Below, piece by piece: positions 30,981 to 39,228 of a stretch of 42,836 nucleotides of DNA. Numbering within the stretch: the stretch's first letter is position 1; every line of letters starts with the position of its first letter. This DNA comes from a virus. The stretch lies in IMG/VR virus record IMGVR_UViG_3300037246_001783, positions 1 to 42,836 of that record; one strand, given 5' to 3'. Position numbers and translations under genes: made by a program. The notes beneath the pieces were generated by a model, which searched no databases, had not been told where the DNA came from, and was given only the letters and a program-made list of their open reading frames with translations.

Positions 30981-32436
30981 TTTTGGACTCCTCGGCATAT
31001 TTTGAGTAATCGACTAATCTCTTTTCTTCGATGGACTTCATCAAAGCCGCTAGATCCTCCGTGACGGTTCTGATTATTTTGTTCCATTTAAAGAGTTCTT
31101 TTTGCTGATACTGGATGACGCTTGGATACCATGGGACTGTCTTATTATCCGCGTCAGGCGACCAATAGCGCCATGCTTTTGCTTTCGGCGTTAACGTCCA
31201 GCACGGTTTGCCTAAGGCACCTGCTAAATGGTGTACTGAGGTGTTCACTGTGATAACAAGATCCAAAGCTTCTATAAGCGCCGCTGTCTCGCCGTAATCG
31301 TTCGCCTGTACCGCAGAGGGCCAATGGTGTATCCTTATGTCAAGCTTATCTTCAGCTTCCGCGATTGTGTTATACGCATCCGGCGTATATTGGAGTGAAA
31401 TAAAGTCGCAGTTTTGCCTTAAGATCGGTTCCCATTTTTCGAGAGCAATAGACCTGTAATCCTTTCGCGTTTTAACGTAGCCACCTGTCCATGAGATACC
31501 TACCTTAATCCTTTTACCTAGCTTCGCAAGTTTTCTCCGATAGTGTTCTACCCTGTTCTCATCAGCTTTCAAGTAACCTTCGTGTGTCGGGAATGTTTCT
31601 AAATCCCGTCTGAAAAACCTTCCCAAGTCGCCTGTAGCTACCTTCGCATTCAGCTCAGGGTGTTTGTCCACCCAGGAGATATAATTATCTTTTCGGGTGC
31701 CGTAAATTGTCACATCGGGAAAAGACTTCTTAAACAAGGTTACCAATCTGGGGTGGCATTCGAAAACTACACTCTTGGACTTCTCTTTTAGCTCCTTGAT
31801 CATTGAAGCGAAAAGAATCTCATCACCGATCCCTTGCTCTCCCCAAACTACTACATCCTTTCCTTCACTGCCGTCCCACGGCTTTACGTGATCTCCGTAG
31901 CTCCTGAACATACGGTTATTGGTCTTAAAACCCCACTCATATTGGTCAAAGCCCTCTGCATAATGCCCTTGCTCAAGTTGAAGAAGCGCCAAATTCCAGT
32001 TGCCGTCGTTATGGTCTTTTTGCAATTCTATGCACTTTTCAGCATAGGGAACTCCCTCTTTTGGTTTTCCGGCGTTAATGTAGAGCGTTGCAAGGTTGTT
32101 GTAGATATCCGCATGATCTCTGGGATCGGGCCTCTCGATTTCAAGCGCCTTTCTAAAACAAAGTTCAGCAAGTTTACTGTTGTTTATGGTGTGATAGCAA
32201 TTGCCTAGATTATTCCATGATTCAAAATGTTTCTCATGAGTATCTAATACTCGCATAAATAGTTGCGCGGCAAGCCCTGTTATTCCTTTTTGCAGATAAA
32301 CTGTGCCTAACAGGTACAATCCATCCTTAGACTCGAAGTCCTCCGCTAATACTTGAAGTAGCAGCTCTTCAGCTTTCGCATTACGCCCCTGCTTTAAAAA
32401 TTCAGACGCTTTTCTCAGGTTTTCTTTAACACCCAT
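30856..32436 (-). CDS. TPR protein with glycosyltransferase (GT9/GT41-like) domain
   Basis: The 526-aa product has about five tetratricopeptide repeats (about 1-185, e.g. Gly-Asn-Cys-Tyr ... Ala-Glu-Leu-Cys-Phe-Arg-Lys-Ala-Leu). A glycosyltransferase-like domain (about 215-480) has Val-Trp-Gly-Glu-Gln-Gly-Ile-Gly-Asp-Glu, Lys-Val-Gly-Ile-Ser-Trp, and Val-Asn-Thr-Ser-Val-His-His-Leu-Ala-Gly-Ala-Leu-Gly-Lys. These fit the heptosyltransferase/O-GlcNAc-transferase-like fold. TPR-GT proteins often glycosylate proteins such as flagellins. AAGGAGAAG precedes ATG. It opens the cassette right after a terminator. Confidence 0.8.
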   Translation of the reverse strand: MGVKENLRKASEFLKQGRNAKAEELLLQVLAEDFESKDGLYLLGTVYLQKGITGLAAQLFMRVLDTHEKHFESWNNLGNCYHTINNSKLAELCFRKALEIERPDPRDHADIYNNLATLYINAGKPKEGVPYAEKCIELQKDHNDGNWNLALLQLEQGHYAEGFDQYEWGFKTNNRMFRSYGDHVKPWDGSEGKDVVVWGEQGIGDEILFASMIKELKEKSKSVVFECHPRLVTLFKKSFPDVTIYGTRKDNYISWVDKHPELNAKVATGDLGRFFRRDLETFPTHEGYLKADENRVEHYRRKLAKLGKRIKVGISWTGGYVKTRKDYRSIALEKWEPILRQNCDFISLQYTPDAYNTIAEAEDKLDIRIHHWPSAVQANDYGETAALIEALDLVITVNTSVHHLAGALGKPCWTLTPKAKAWRYWSPDADNKTVPWYPSVIQYQQKELFKWNKIIRTVTEDLAALMKSIEEKRLVDYSKYAEESKNERSKKGKTQEDNLCDTIEQPDGLSQIPCADTSEGATELRT

Positions 32437-32465
32437 ACTCTTCTCCTTTTCACCGTTCTTCGGCT

Positions 32466-32494
32466 AAAAAATTGCAGAGGGGCTAGCGCCCCTC
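32466..32494 (-). terminator. Rho-independent terminator after the capsid genes
   Basis: On the minus strand GAGGGGC (32494-32488), loop GCTA and GCCCCTC (32483-32477) form a perfect 7-bp GC-rich stem. TGCAA and a run of six T (about 32471-32466) follow. It lies 8 nt beyond the stop of the 145-aa gene and 30 nt before the TPR gene. It would lower expression of the sugar cassette and tail genes relative to capsid. Confidence 0.8.
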
Positions 32495-32501
32495 CGCTTT
32501 A

Positions 32502-32939
32502 TTAGTCATCCAACTGGTACATAACAGCCAATGAGATGGCCCCTGAATTAGTACCGCTGCCGGTAAAATCCGAGGCTTTAATTTCGATCATAGTGTATCT
32601 GGGCGATGCTGCATCAGAGATGTCGTATTGATGCCCGACACCGATTGCTGTGTTAATATGCTGCGCCGCAATTACCGCACTTGCATCCGCCGAAGCAATC
32701 AACCTGTCGTGATCAGCCCTGTCACCCACATTCAGCGTACCGGCCTCTCCTGGTCGGACTGCTGTTGATAGTATCGCGTCGATAACCCTGGCCCCGTCGG
32801 GCAGTTTCATCATTTGGATAATATCACCAGCGGAGAGTGTAGCTGTCAGTGAGTACACTGAAAATTGAGAATTTACCCCCGCATGAAGAAAACGGGGCTG
32901 TACGCCACTCTTGGCGAGTGAACCAACTAGTGTAGACAT
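32502..32939 (-). CDS. Capsid-associated protein downstream of MCP (145 aa)
   Basis: The product is beta-rich with Ala/Ser/Gly content and a Leu-Pro-Asp-Gly-Ala-Arg-Val-Ile-Asp-Ala motif. It resembles small proteins that follow N4-gp56-type capsid genes and may decorate or stabilise the shell. GGAGGT precedes ATG 32939. It ends at a strong terminator, so it is the last gene of the high-level head unit. No experimentally defined family is recognised. Confidence 0.6.
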   Translation of the reverse strand: MSTLVGSLAKSGVQPRFLHAGVNSQFSVYSLTATLSAGDIIQMMKLPDGARVIDAILSTAVRPGEAGTLNVGDRADHDRLIASADASAVIAAQHINTAIGVGHQYDISDAASPRYTMIEIKASDFTGSGTNSGAISLAVMYQLDD

Positions 32940-32958
32940 AGCTTTTTACCTCCGTATC

Positions 32959-34047
32959 TTAATTAGGGTTTGGCGAGTAGCTTGAGAGTACGATAGTAGA
33001 AAAGTCTTCGCTGTTAAACGTACACTTCGTAATACCGTAGATCAAACCACCTGCGATTCCGAGCTGATTGCCATAGTCAAACAACTCCTCGTTCCAATTC
33101 GCTTCCAGGCCGCTTTTAGTCTGCCGTCCTGTACAAACGACTCCTGCCTGCGCCCCACAAAGCACCGCTCTTGCGACATTCGCCTGTCCAAGAACCGTAT
33201 TATTATTGGCTCCGGTAGCATCTGCTACGCCCCAAGGTGCTCGCGTAGTCTCGTGCATGATAACACCGTTATACTCAGCGATTGCCCCTGTGTAGATGGG
33301 GTTCTTGCTAATCTGCCCACCTTGAACAGCCGCTTTCTGGATGTCCATATACTGAGCTGTATTGGTGTTAGCCCTCAACTGATAGTGCTGAAAAGGACTT
33401 ATAAAGCAGACATATTTCTTATTGCCTCCCACGTTAAGGGGCCTAAGCTGTAGTGGCAAGGTTTTCGCCTTCGTAACAGCCCTGTCAAGCATCGATAAGC
33501 TGAAGATAGAAGACGCTGAAAGAGAAGCTTCTGAATCTGTTCCCGCAACGCCTGTAGCCAAAATCCAATGATTATTGTCTGGAGCTATAGCCGCTTGGTT
33601 TCCTGTCTTCTTCGTATCTGTGATATTAGTGTTTCCTGCGATCTGGTTCATGAAACTTGAATCCATCATTTCACCAAACCAGTCAGATAAGGCAGACCTG
33701 CCTTCTTCCCTGATGTTGTAAGGAACCCTTTGCTCCGACATTTTACCTGCGCTTCGTGTTGCATGCCTTAGCTGATCGATTATAATCGAATCGCTGTAAA
33801 ATGTAAGATCTTCTTCATTCCCTTCAAGTGTCCCATCACCCTGCACTCCATCGCCTGTAAGCAGCATCCTTAAACCGTAAGTCAGTTTATCACCGACCTG
33901 CTTTAGCTCAGGATTTAGCTGAATAAGCGAATCTTGCCCTGTTCCGAGGAACTTATAAATCCATGTCGCCTTAAGCGACTCGCGCATAAGACGCTTGGAA
34001 AAGAGCTTATTGGAGAGTGGGTGGTTGACACCAAACTGTGTTGCCAT
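32959..34047 (-). CDS. Major capsid protein, N4-gp56 family
   Basis: The 362-aa product matches the N4-gp56 major capsid family. It has an N-terminal helix, then a Lys-Phe-Leu-Gly-Thr-Gly segment and Gly-Asp-Lys-Leu-Thr-Tyr. The region Gly-Asp-Gly-Val-Gln-Gly-Asp-Gly-Thr-Leu-Glu-Gly-Asn-Glu-Glu and Ile-Asp-Gln-Leu-Arg-His-Ala-Thr-Arg follows, with a late Tyr-Asn-Gly-Val-Ile-Met-His-Glu strand. It forms the HK97-fold shell. AAGGAGG is 8 nt before ATG. A 165-nt leader separates it from the scaffold gene. Confidence 0.9.
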   Translation of the reverse strand: MATQFGVNHPLSNKLFSKRLMRESLKATWIYKFLGTGQDSLIQLNPELKQVGDKLTYGLRMLLTGDGVQGDGTLEGNEEDLTFYSDSIIIDQLRHATRSAGKMSEQRVPYNIREEGRSALSDWFGEMMDSSFMNQIAGNTNITDTKKTGNQAAIAPDNNHWILATGVAGTDSEASLSASSIFSLSMLDRAVTKAKTLPLQLRPLNVGGNKKYVCFISPFQHYQLRANTNTAQYMDIQKAAVQGGQISKNPIYTGAIAEYNGVIMHETTRAPWGVADATGANNNTVLGQANVARAVLCGAQAGVVCTGRQTKSGLEANWNEELFDYGNQLGIAGGLIYGITKCTFNSEDFSTIVLSSYSPNPN

Positions 34048-34212
34048 TTCACTTTCCTCCTTATTATTGGTTTACGTTGCCTGATACAATACGCCTGTAT
34101 CCGCGAAGTTTTCCCAATAACGCTTGGAATAGCGAAACCACATAACGCAGCGGTGAGCGAAAACAGAGTATTGTAGCCGCCCCTCTGTTAGGGGCCGGAG
34201 GGTTGTTTCTAT
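34048..34212 (-). other. 165-nt leader between scaffold and capsid genes with a hairpin
   Basis: No gene is seen. On the minus strand GCCCCT (34195-34190), loop AACAG and AGGGGC (34184-34179) form a 6-bp stem about 20 nt after the scaffold stop, without a T-run. It could be an mRNA processing or stability element that sets scaffold-to-capsid ratio. No clear promoter consensus is present. Confidence 0.4.
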
Positions 34213-35136
34213 CTATTTAAAAAGTTTTTCAAAAGCCGCATCGAAATCTTCACCTTCAGCCTCAAGCACCGAAGCTACTGAGGCCTTTGTCTCGACATCT
34301 TCTCCTTGAGGCAATTTTTTCCCTGCGACTTTTTGACCGTTCTTTATGGTATTGAGGGTATCGTCAAGCTTACTGTCATCCCCTTTCAAAGGAGCTTTAT
34401 ACCCTCTGCTCAGAGCAAGCCCATAGAGCACTTCCGCAGGGTTTTTCTCATTCTGCGTAGCCGTCATAGCTGATCTTAGATGGGTGCCTGTTAATTGCTT
34501 TCGGATCTCTGCTTCGTCCGTAACGCCGTAAGCCTTAAGCTCTTTTACAGCCATCTCGTTGAAGTACTTAACCGCCTCAGGGTAGTCTGGGTTCTCTTTA
34601 GCAAAAGCCGTCTCTATCTTATCGACACTTTGCACAAAGTTGTTAAATTCCTGGGCCTTGTCATTATCGCTAAGCTTATCACCCTGCTCTTTTAACTTTT
34701 CGTCTTGAGCCTCGATTTTCTTATTCTGCTCATTAATCTGGTATTGGTTATGAGCTAAAGGCTCTTCTTCAGGATCGGGGATCTCTTCAACTTGCTTTGG
34801 TTGCCTCATCTCTTTGAGCTGTTCTTTAAGCTCATCAACAACGCCCAATTTTCTGTTAGCCTCGTTTAAAAGCTCTTGGATCTTCTGCCTCTCCATTCTT
34901 TCTTGATGGAGCGCCCCATGAGGAACCATCTTAACTTTGTCATCGACCACAGTCTTATCATCGACCACAGTCTTATCATCGACCACAGTCTTATCATCGA
35001 CCACAGTCTTATCATCGACCACAGTCTTATCATCGACAACCCCCCCGTCCTTCTGGAGGTCTTCTACCAACTGCTTTTCTTCTGCCGATATTTCATTCGA
35101 CAGAAGATCCTCTACTATTTCGACTGGTTCTCCCAT
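34213..35136 (-). CDS. Scaffolding protein with VVDDKT repeats
   Basis: The 307-aa acidic, highly helical product lies between portal and capsid, the usual place for scaffolding protein. Residues about 33-67 contain five identical Val-Val-Asp-Asp-Lys-Thr hexapeptides plus a partial copy. The middle (about 75-190) is Glu/Lys/Gln-rich coiled coil, and the C-terminus ends in Phe-Lys after an acidic helix. Scaffold proteins guide capsid assembly and leave the shell. The gene overlaps the portal end by 22 nt. Confidence 0.75.
   Translation of the reverse strand: MGEPVEIVEDLLSNEISAEEKQLVEDLQKDGGVVDDKTVVDDKTVVDDKTVVDDKTVVDDKTVVDDKVKMVPHGALHQERMERQKIQELLNEANRKLGVVDELKEQLKEMRQPKQVEEIPDPEEEPLAHNQYQINEQNKKIEAQDEKLKEQGDKLSDNDKAQEFNNFVQSVDKIETAFAKENPDYPEAVKYFNEMAVKELKAYGVTDEAEIRKQLTGTHLRSAMTATQNEKNPAEVLYGLALSRGYKAPLKGDDSKLDDTLNTIKNGQKVAGKKLPQGEDVETKASVASVLEAEGEDFDAAFEKLFK
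34941..35040. repeat. 18-bp tandem repeat in the scaffold gene
   Basis: CATCGACCACAGTCTTAT occurs in five perfect tandem copies (34941-35030) followed by a partial, altered copy. The exact identity implies recent expansion. Each unit adds one Val-Val-Asp-Asp-Lys-Thr hexapeptide to the scaffold. Confidence 0.95.
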
Positions 35137-37109
35137 TCCTTTTCTCCTTCCTCTTTTATTTGCATAACCTGCTCAATTTTACCTTGCTGCAATAGCATCC
35201 CTTTCAGAGCGTTAAGCGCCTTTTTAAGCTCTACGTCCTGTAAGACGGCCATAGTATCGGCTTGTTCACTTTGAGCTTTAGCCTGTGAAAGCTGCCCATC
35301 GCTGGTATTTTTACCGATCTTGGCTTCTTTCTCTTTAATCTCAAGTTGCTTAAGCGTCAATTCAAGCTGAGTAAGCATCTGCTTCGTTGGATCCTGGGAC
35401 TGTTGTTCTATAAGCTTCTTCCACTGTGCCGTAAGCGTAGCGGGTAGTGGGGTGTATTCTAAGATCTCAGGAGGTACGGGCAATCCACTGTTCATTAGGG
35501 CAGGTAGCACTTGGTTGATAAACATCCATGTGACCATTTTATGATTGTCACTCTGAGCTGCTTCTGATACTATCACGTTTATTCCTCTAAGATCTACTTC
35601 TTTAATCATAGAAGCGGCCTGTTGTAACTTAGGCTCCAGAACCTCAGTGATTCGCCTGGTAGGCATATACTCTTTGATAAACTCCAGTCTGAGTAACCCG
35701 GCAGTCTTCCTATACGCCCTAAAAGCATCAAAGAACCCCGCTAGGATAGTAAGAGCAGATCTTTTCCTGGTTTCCTCCAAGACGTTCGCCTGTTGCCTCT
35801 CAGCCATGCCTAAAGTCTCAAGGTTCATTCCTGTAACTTCCCTGATAGCAGAAATGGCGAAGTTCATCAGCCTATCCAACCCCTGAGGATACTGCGCTAC
35901 CGGCTTGGGCTGTATTTTACCCCCAGCTATAGCTCCTGTCGTAACTTTCGTTATGGAATCTACCTTAGCCCAACTTTCTTCAAAAGCCCTCATATCTTGC
36001 ACAGCACCTTCTTCTATAATCACACCGCCCTTGGCATTAGAGTCGATGATATCGATTATCTGTGAGAAAAATTTATTACTCCATCTCTGCGGATCTTTCA
36101 TGAGTCTCACGATGCCGTACCACTGTTTATGGATGTGATCCCTCTTTCCGGTAATAGCATTGATTGTAAAGCCTACTTGCGAAGGACAGTCTCCTTTCTC
36201 CAAAAGAGCATCTCCCGCGACAAAAGCCTGAAAGTATTTCTTCTTCTTCTGCTTAACGTGTACCGCCTTCCCTTCGTCTAGGATTTCCTTATTCTCTTTG
36301 AACTCTTTCTCGGACAGTTCTATGATCTTTCCGGTTCTGGGATCTCCCACTCTATAAACAGGGTGTGTTTCAAACCACTGTATGCGAGTAACCGGAATTC
36401 CTTTCGTACTGCTGGTAGGCGGGTGTGTATCCTCAGCATTATACCTTTCTGCCGGATTGACAAAAACAAAAGAGTCTGCATCGTCGGTAAGCAATTCCTC
36501 TTGGGGCATTGTGATCTCGGCATCCGGCCAGGTCTCCTTAATATCCATGAGGAAGAGTTTCCTTTCATGGAATACCCATCTTTTATCCTTGAGATTACGC
36601 TTTTTAGCTGCCGGATCCCATCCCACTTCTAGGGGGAACAGCCTTTCCTGGATAACCTTGCCGTCAAGGTCTTCTTCGTAATCCATACTGGCATCGGTAA
36701 ATCCTATACCGCAAGTGATCATGTCCTCAAAAGCCTCAGCCTCTTCCACTTCTATACCGGCGTAGTCCCTTATCCAGTCGTCAGTTTGCTTAATGGCATC
36801 TGCAAGGATCGAATCGCTGCTCTCGCGCGGTAAAAACGTCGTCTCCTGCCTTTGATTCGCCTCCATGCCTATGATAGCTGAGATATGGACGTTTGTACGG
36901 TTAAAAGTGATTATGGGCCTATCTTCGGACTCTAACTTAGCGATATCCTCTTCGTCGTACTGGTGTGAAGCTACAAAGTTGTAGTCCTCTTTAGCCTCTT
37001 TACGCCACTCGTCGTGATCATCCCGCGCCTCTTTACGCCTTTTATTGACCCAGACCACAAGTTCCTCGTCGGTCATCTTAGAGGGCTCTTTAAAGTCTTC
37101 GCCTGTCAT
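35115..37109 (-). CDS. Portal protein, P22-like
   Basis: The 664-aa product has a P22-type portal pattern. There is an N-terminal helical region (Asp-Glu-Trp-Arg-Lys-Glu-Ala), then Arg-Pro-Ile-Ile-Thr-Phe-Asn-Arg-Thr, a Gly-Met-Glu-Ala-Asn-Gln-Arg-Gln segment, Gly-Ile-Gly-Phe-Thr-Asp-Ala, and a Val-Gly-Trp-Asp-Pro-Ala motif. A C-terminal Gln/Lys-rich helical barrel-like region follows (about 540-664). It forms the 12-subunit DNA channel. It overlaps TerL (ATGA) and the scaffold gene, giving a tight packaging-head operon. Confidence 0.88.
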   Translation of the reverse strand: MTGEDFKEPSKMTDEELVVWVNKRRKEARDDHDEWRKEAKEDYNFVASHQYDEEDIAKLESEDRPIITFNRTNVHISAIIGMEANQRQETTFLPRESSDSILADAIKQTDDWIRDYAGIEVEEAEAFEDMITCGIGFTDASMDYEEDLDGKVIQERLFPLEVGWDPAAKKRNLKDKRWVFHERKLFLMDIKETWPDAEITMPQEELLTDDADSFVFVNPAERYNAEDTHPPTSSTKGIPVTRIQWFETHPVYRVGDPRTGKIIELSEKEFKENKEILDEGKAVHVKQKKKKYFQAFVAGDALLEKGDCPSQVGFTINAITGKRDHIHKQWYGIVRLMKDPQRWSNKFFSQIIDIIDSNAKGGVIIEEGAVQDMRAFEESWAKVDSITKVTTGAIAGGKIQPKPVAQYPQGLDRLMNFAISAIREVTGMNLETLGMAERQQANVLEETRKRSALTILAGFFDAFRAYRKTAGLLRLEFIKEYMPTRRITEVLEPKLQQAASMIKEVDLRGINVIVSEAAQSDNHKMVTWMFINQVLPALMNSGLPVPPEILEYTPLPATLTAQWKKLIEQQSQDPTKQMLTQLELTLKQLEIKEKEAKIGKNTSDGQLSQAKAQSEQADTMAVLQDVELKKALNALKGMLLQQGKIEQVMQIKEEGEKEWENQSK

Positions 37110-38533
37110 CTACTCATCCACCTACTGCCTGATCCCGACCTTGTGTTCGTCATACCGTACCTCTCTCTCTTCTTTTTTGATGTGCTACCGTCTGTGTAAA
37201 AAATAGGAAAGAGCCTCGTTGCTGGATACTGTATACCATCATGGATGTGGCTATACTGATTTTTTTCAGGATCGGTTTTGAATATCCCGGAATTCCCTAT
37301 CTCAGGATAGGCATACCCGCCATCAAAACCGTCAATAATGCGAATACAGTCTGGATCAACGAGTATCGCCGGTTCTCCCCCCACTATCTTAGTCAAACGC
37401 CCAGCTACAGCCTCCCTCCTCGTTTTAAAGGTCTGAATCCCGTCCTCTACGATAATGCCCATAGGAATCATGTAATCCCTTGCGCTTTGCTTAATTGAAT
37501 CCCTGTTTTTACCTGCCGGATCGCCGATATCTCGGTACTTGGCCTTAGAACCAAATGTTGAAAAGCACCAAAGTTGTACCATTTCGGCAAAGTCCACTAT
37601 CCCTATATCCTCTCCACAAAACTCTTTAAGAATGAGCCACTGACCGAGGCGGTTGATCTGCGTGATCACACATGCCGGATACAGCCCTGTGTTGTCCCAC
37701 CCACGTATAATCTCTACGCCGTCAATAGGCTCAATAGGCCTCTTAGCTACGTGAATGCTGCGGTTAAATTCAGGATAGACCTCTTTACCTCTAACAGTGA
37801 CGCCCCACTCTCCTCTGACGAGAGTTTTGAGCAGATCGGGCCTATCGGCGTAATCTTTTTCCAAATCCTCATAATATCCGGCCCTGAGATTATGCTTATT
37901 TTCTTCTTGGGTTTGCTCGTAGATGGAGTACCCTTCTACAGGCTTTTGCACAAAATCTCGATAAAGCCAGTGTTCTCTGGAAGGGTAATTGGTTGTGAGC
38001 GTGATTTGTGGGGGTGTAAGGAACGGATCCTTACCGTTAGTGTCTTTTAGCGAAGGGAACCTGCCAATACGCCCTAGGAGTCCTTTAAAAACGTCATGGT
38101 GTATCTCGCGGCACTCATCTACATGCGCCCCCGTAAGCTCCAGGGAAAGTAAGTCCCTCACGTCTTGGGGAGAGTCGAGCGCCTTGAACAAGATCTCCAC
38201 CTCCCTACCCTCTATGTTGATTATGTACTGTTTATTCGTTGCATTATATCGGCCAAAGACCATTGGCGGGAACCAGTCGAGGTAAGTCTTTATGGTCGTA
38301 TCTCTAAGCTCGGGATATGTGTTCCTTACCACTGCGAATCTCGATCTCTTCTTTCCATCAACGCCTGTAGGCATCACCCGTTCGCTTTGGAAATCGATAA
38401 GATCCCACCCGGCTGAAGTCGTTTTCCCTGTACCAAAAGGCCCGATAAGCAGCTTGACCCTGGATTTAAAGTCTTTGTGAAAAGCTGTAGATATCGGCCC
38501 CGGAAGGTAGTTTATGTCGAGATTAAGTCCCAT
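37106..38533 (-). CDS. terL: Terminase large subunit
   Basis: The 475-aa product is the packaging ATPase-nuclease. Walker A is Gly-Pro-Phe-Gly-Thr-Gly-Lys-Thr (31-38), and the Walker B-like strand is Leu-Thr-Gly-Ala-His-Val-Asp-Glu-Cys. The nuclease half has Arg-Gly-Trp-Asp-Asn-Thr-Gly, Asp-Ile-Gly-Asp-Pro-Ala-Gly and His-Ile-His-Asp-Gly as acidic sites. It cuts and pumps phage DNA with TerS into the portal. Start ATG overlaps the stop of the 108-aa gene. A basic, Ser/Arg-rich tail ends the protein. Confidence 0.93.
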   Translation of the reverse strand: MGLNLDINYLPGPISTAFHKDFKSRVKLLIGPFGTGKTTSAGWDLIDFQSERVMPTGVDGKKRSRFAVVRNTYPELRDTTIKTYLDWFPPMVFGRYNATNKQYIINIEGREVEILFKALDSPQDVRDLLSLELTGAHVDECREIHHDVFKGLLGRIGRFPSLKDTNGKDPFLTPPQITLTTNYPSREHWLYRDFVQKPVEGYSIYEQTQEENKHNLRAGYYEDLEKDYADRPDLLKTLVRGEWGVTVRGKEVYPEFNRSIHVAKRPIEPIDGVEIIRGWDNTGLYPACVITQINRLGQWLILKEFCGEDIGIVDFAEMVQLWCFSTFGSKAKYRDIGDPAGKNRDSIKQSARDYMIPMGIIVEDGIQTFKTRREAVAGRLTKIVGGEPAILVDPDCIRIIDGFDGGYAYPEIGNSGIFKTDPEKNQYSHIHDGIQYPATRLFPIFYTDGSTSKKKRERYGMTNTRSGSGSRWMSR

Positions 38534-38859
38534 CAGGCTCCAAGAGCACTCTGTAGTACTTTAATCAGCTTTGGAAGATCCCCACTGTTTATCCGCAATA
38601 TCCCTATTCCAGAAACGCTTTCCTCCCCTAGAGTCACCTCATTGCCATAATCTTCTAACAACACCTTGAACTTAACATCTTCTGTACGGGATAGATCGCA
38701 AAAAGGTACTCTTAGTGTCTTAGTAACGGCTGTAAAAAGTTTGCACTCCTCTAAATCCTGCCCACCATCGTGGGTTTCTGGGCAGTATTCGTTTTTCTCA
38801 TCGCAAAAACTCTCGTTTCCCGCAGAAGCAAAATGTGTACATTTATAGCAAATACTCAT
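38533..38859 (-). CDS. Cys-rich small protein before terL (108 aa)
   Basis: Six Cys residues lie in the first 40 positions (Cys-Tyr-Lys-Cys, then single Cys at about 19, 26, 39), a probable zinc-binding fold. The rest is a small alpha/beta domain ending in Leu-Gln-Ser-Ala. It overlaps the terL start by 1 nt and lies after a long non-coding stretch. No family is recognised, and no strong ribosome site was seen (AAGCGC region before ATG 38859 is weak). Confidence 0.55.
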   Translation of the reverse strand: MSICYKCTHFASAGNESFCDEKNEYCPETHDGGQDLEECKLFTAVTKTLRVPFCDLSRTEDVKFKVLLEDYGNEVTLGEESVSGIGILRINSGDLPKLIKVLQSALGA

Positions 38860-39228
38860 GGTAAGCGCCTCAAATTTTCTGAAAAATTATATGGAAATTG
38901 ACTTTTTACAATTCCGGCCTCTCGTACTTTTTGCTGCTATATCGAAAACCGTAAATTTTGCAGATCACTCTTTGCACCCGTATTTTTTGCGGATAGCATA
39001 GGGCAATCGGCAAATGGCTTGTAGAATGTATTGGATACTATATATGCACACACGCTAGGAGTCCCTGTCAATTTGCCTCCCCCGCCCCCTGCTTGGAGTC
39101 CCTAAGCTTTTTGCCATCTGCCTATTGCACTGTGCACAAAACCATACGATATTGACCTTTTTGCATAGAATGTCTGATAAGCTTTATTATGTAAACTTTA
39201 TAGCTAAGTGCTTGATATCATTAGCTAT
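38860..39228. other. 369-nt non-coding region between terS and the 108-aa gene; candidate packaging or regulatory site
   Basis: No open frame with a ribosome site is present. TTTTTGC occurs at 38928, 38984, 39108 and 39158. GGAGTCCCT occurs at 39058-39066 and 39095-39103. A palindrome TGCACTGTGCA lies at 39126-39136, and a 7-bp inverted repeat (TAGCTAA/TTAGCTA, 39201-39227) directly follows the terS stop. Repeats near terS can be packaging (pac/cos) sites, but transcription signals are equally possible. Confidence 0.45.

Noticed and set aside
34937-35167. Forward frames with Ser-Thr-Thr-Val-Leu or Ile-Ile-Asp-His repeats
   Set aside because: They are antisense shadows of the scaffold's VVDDKT array.
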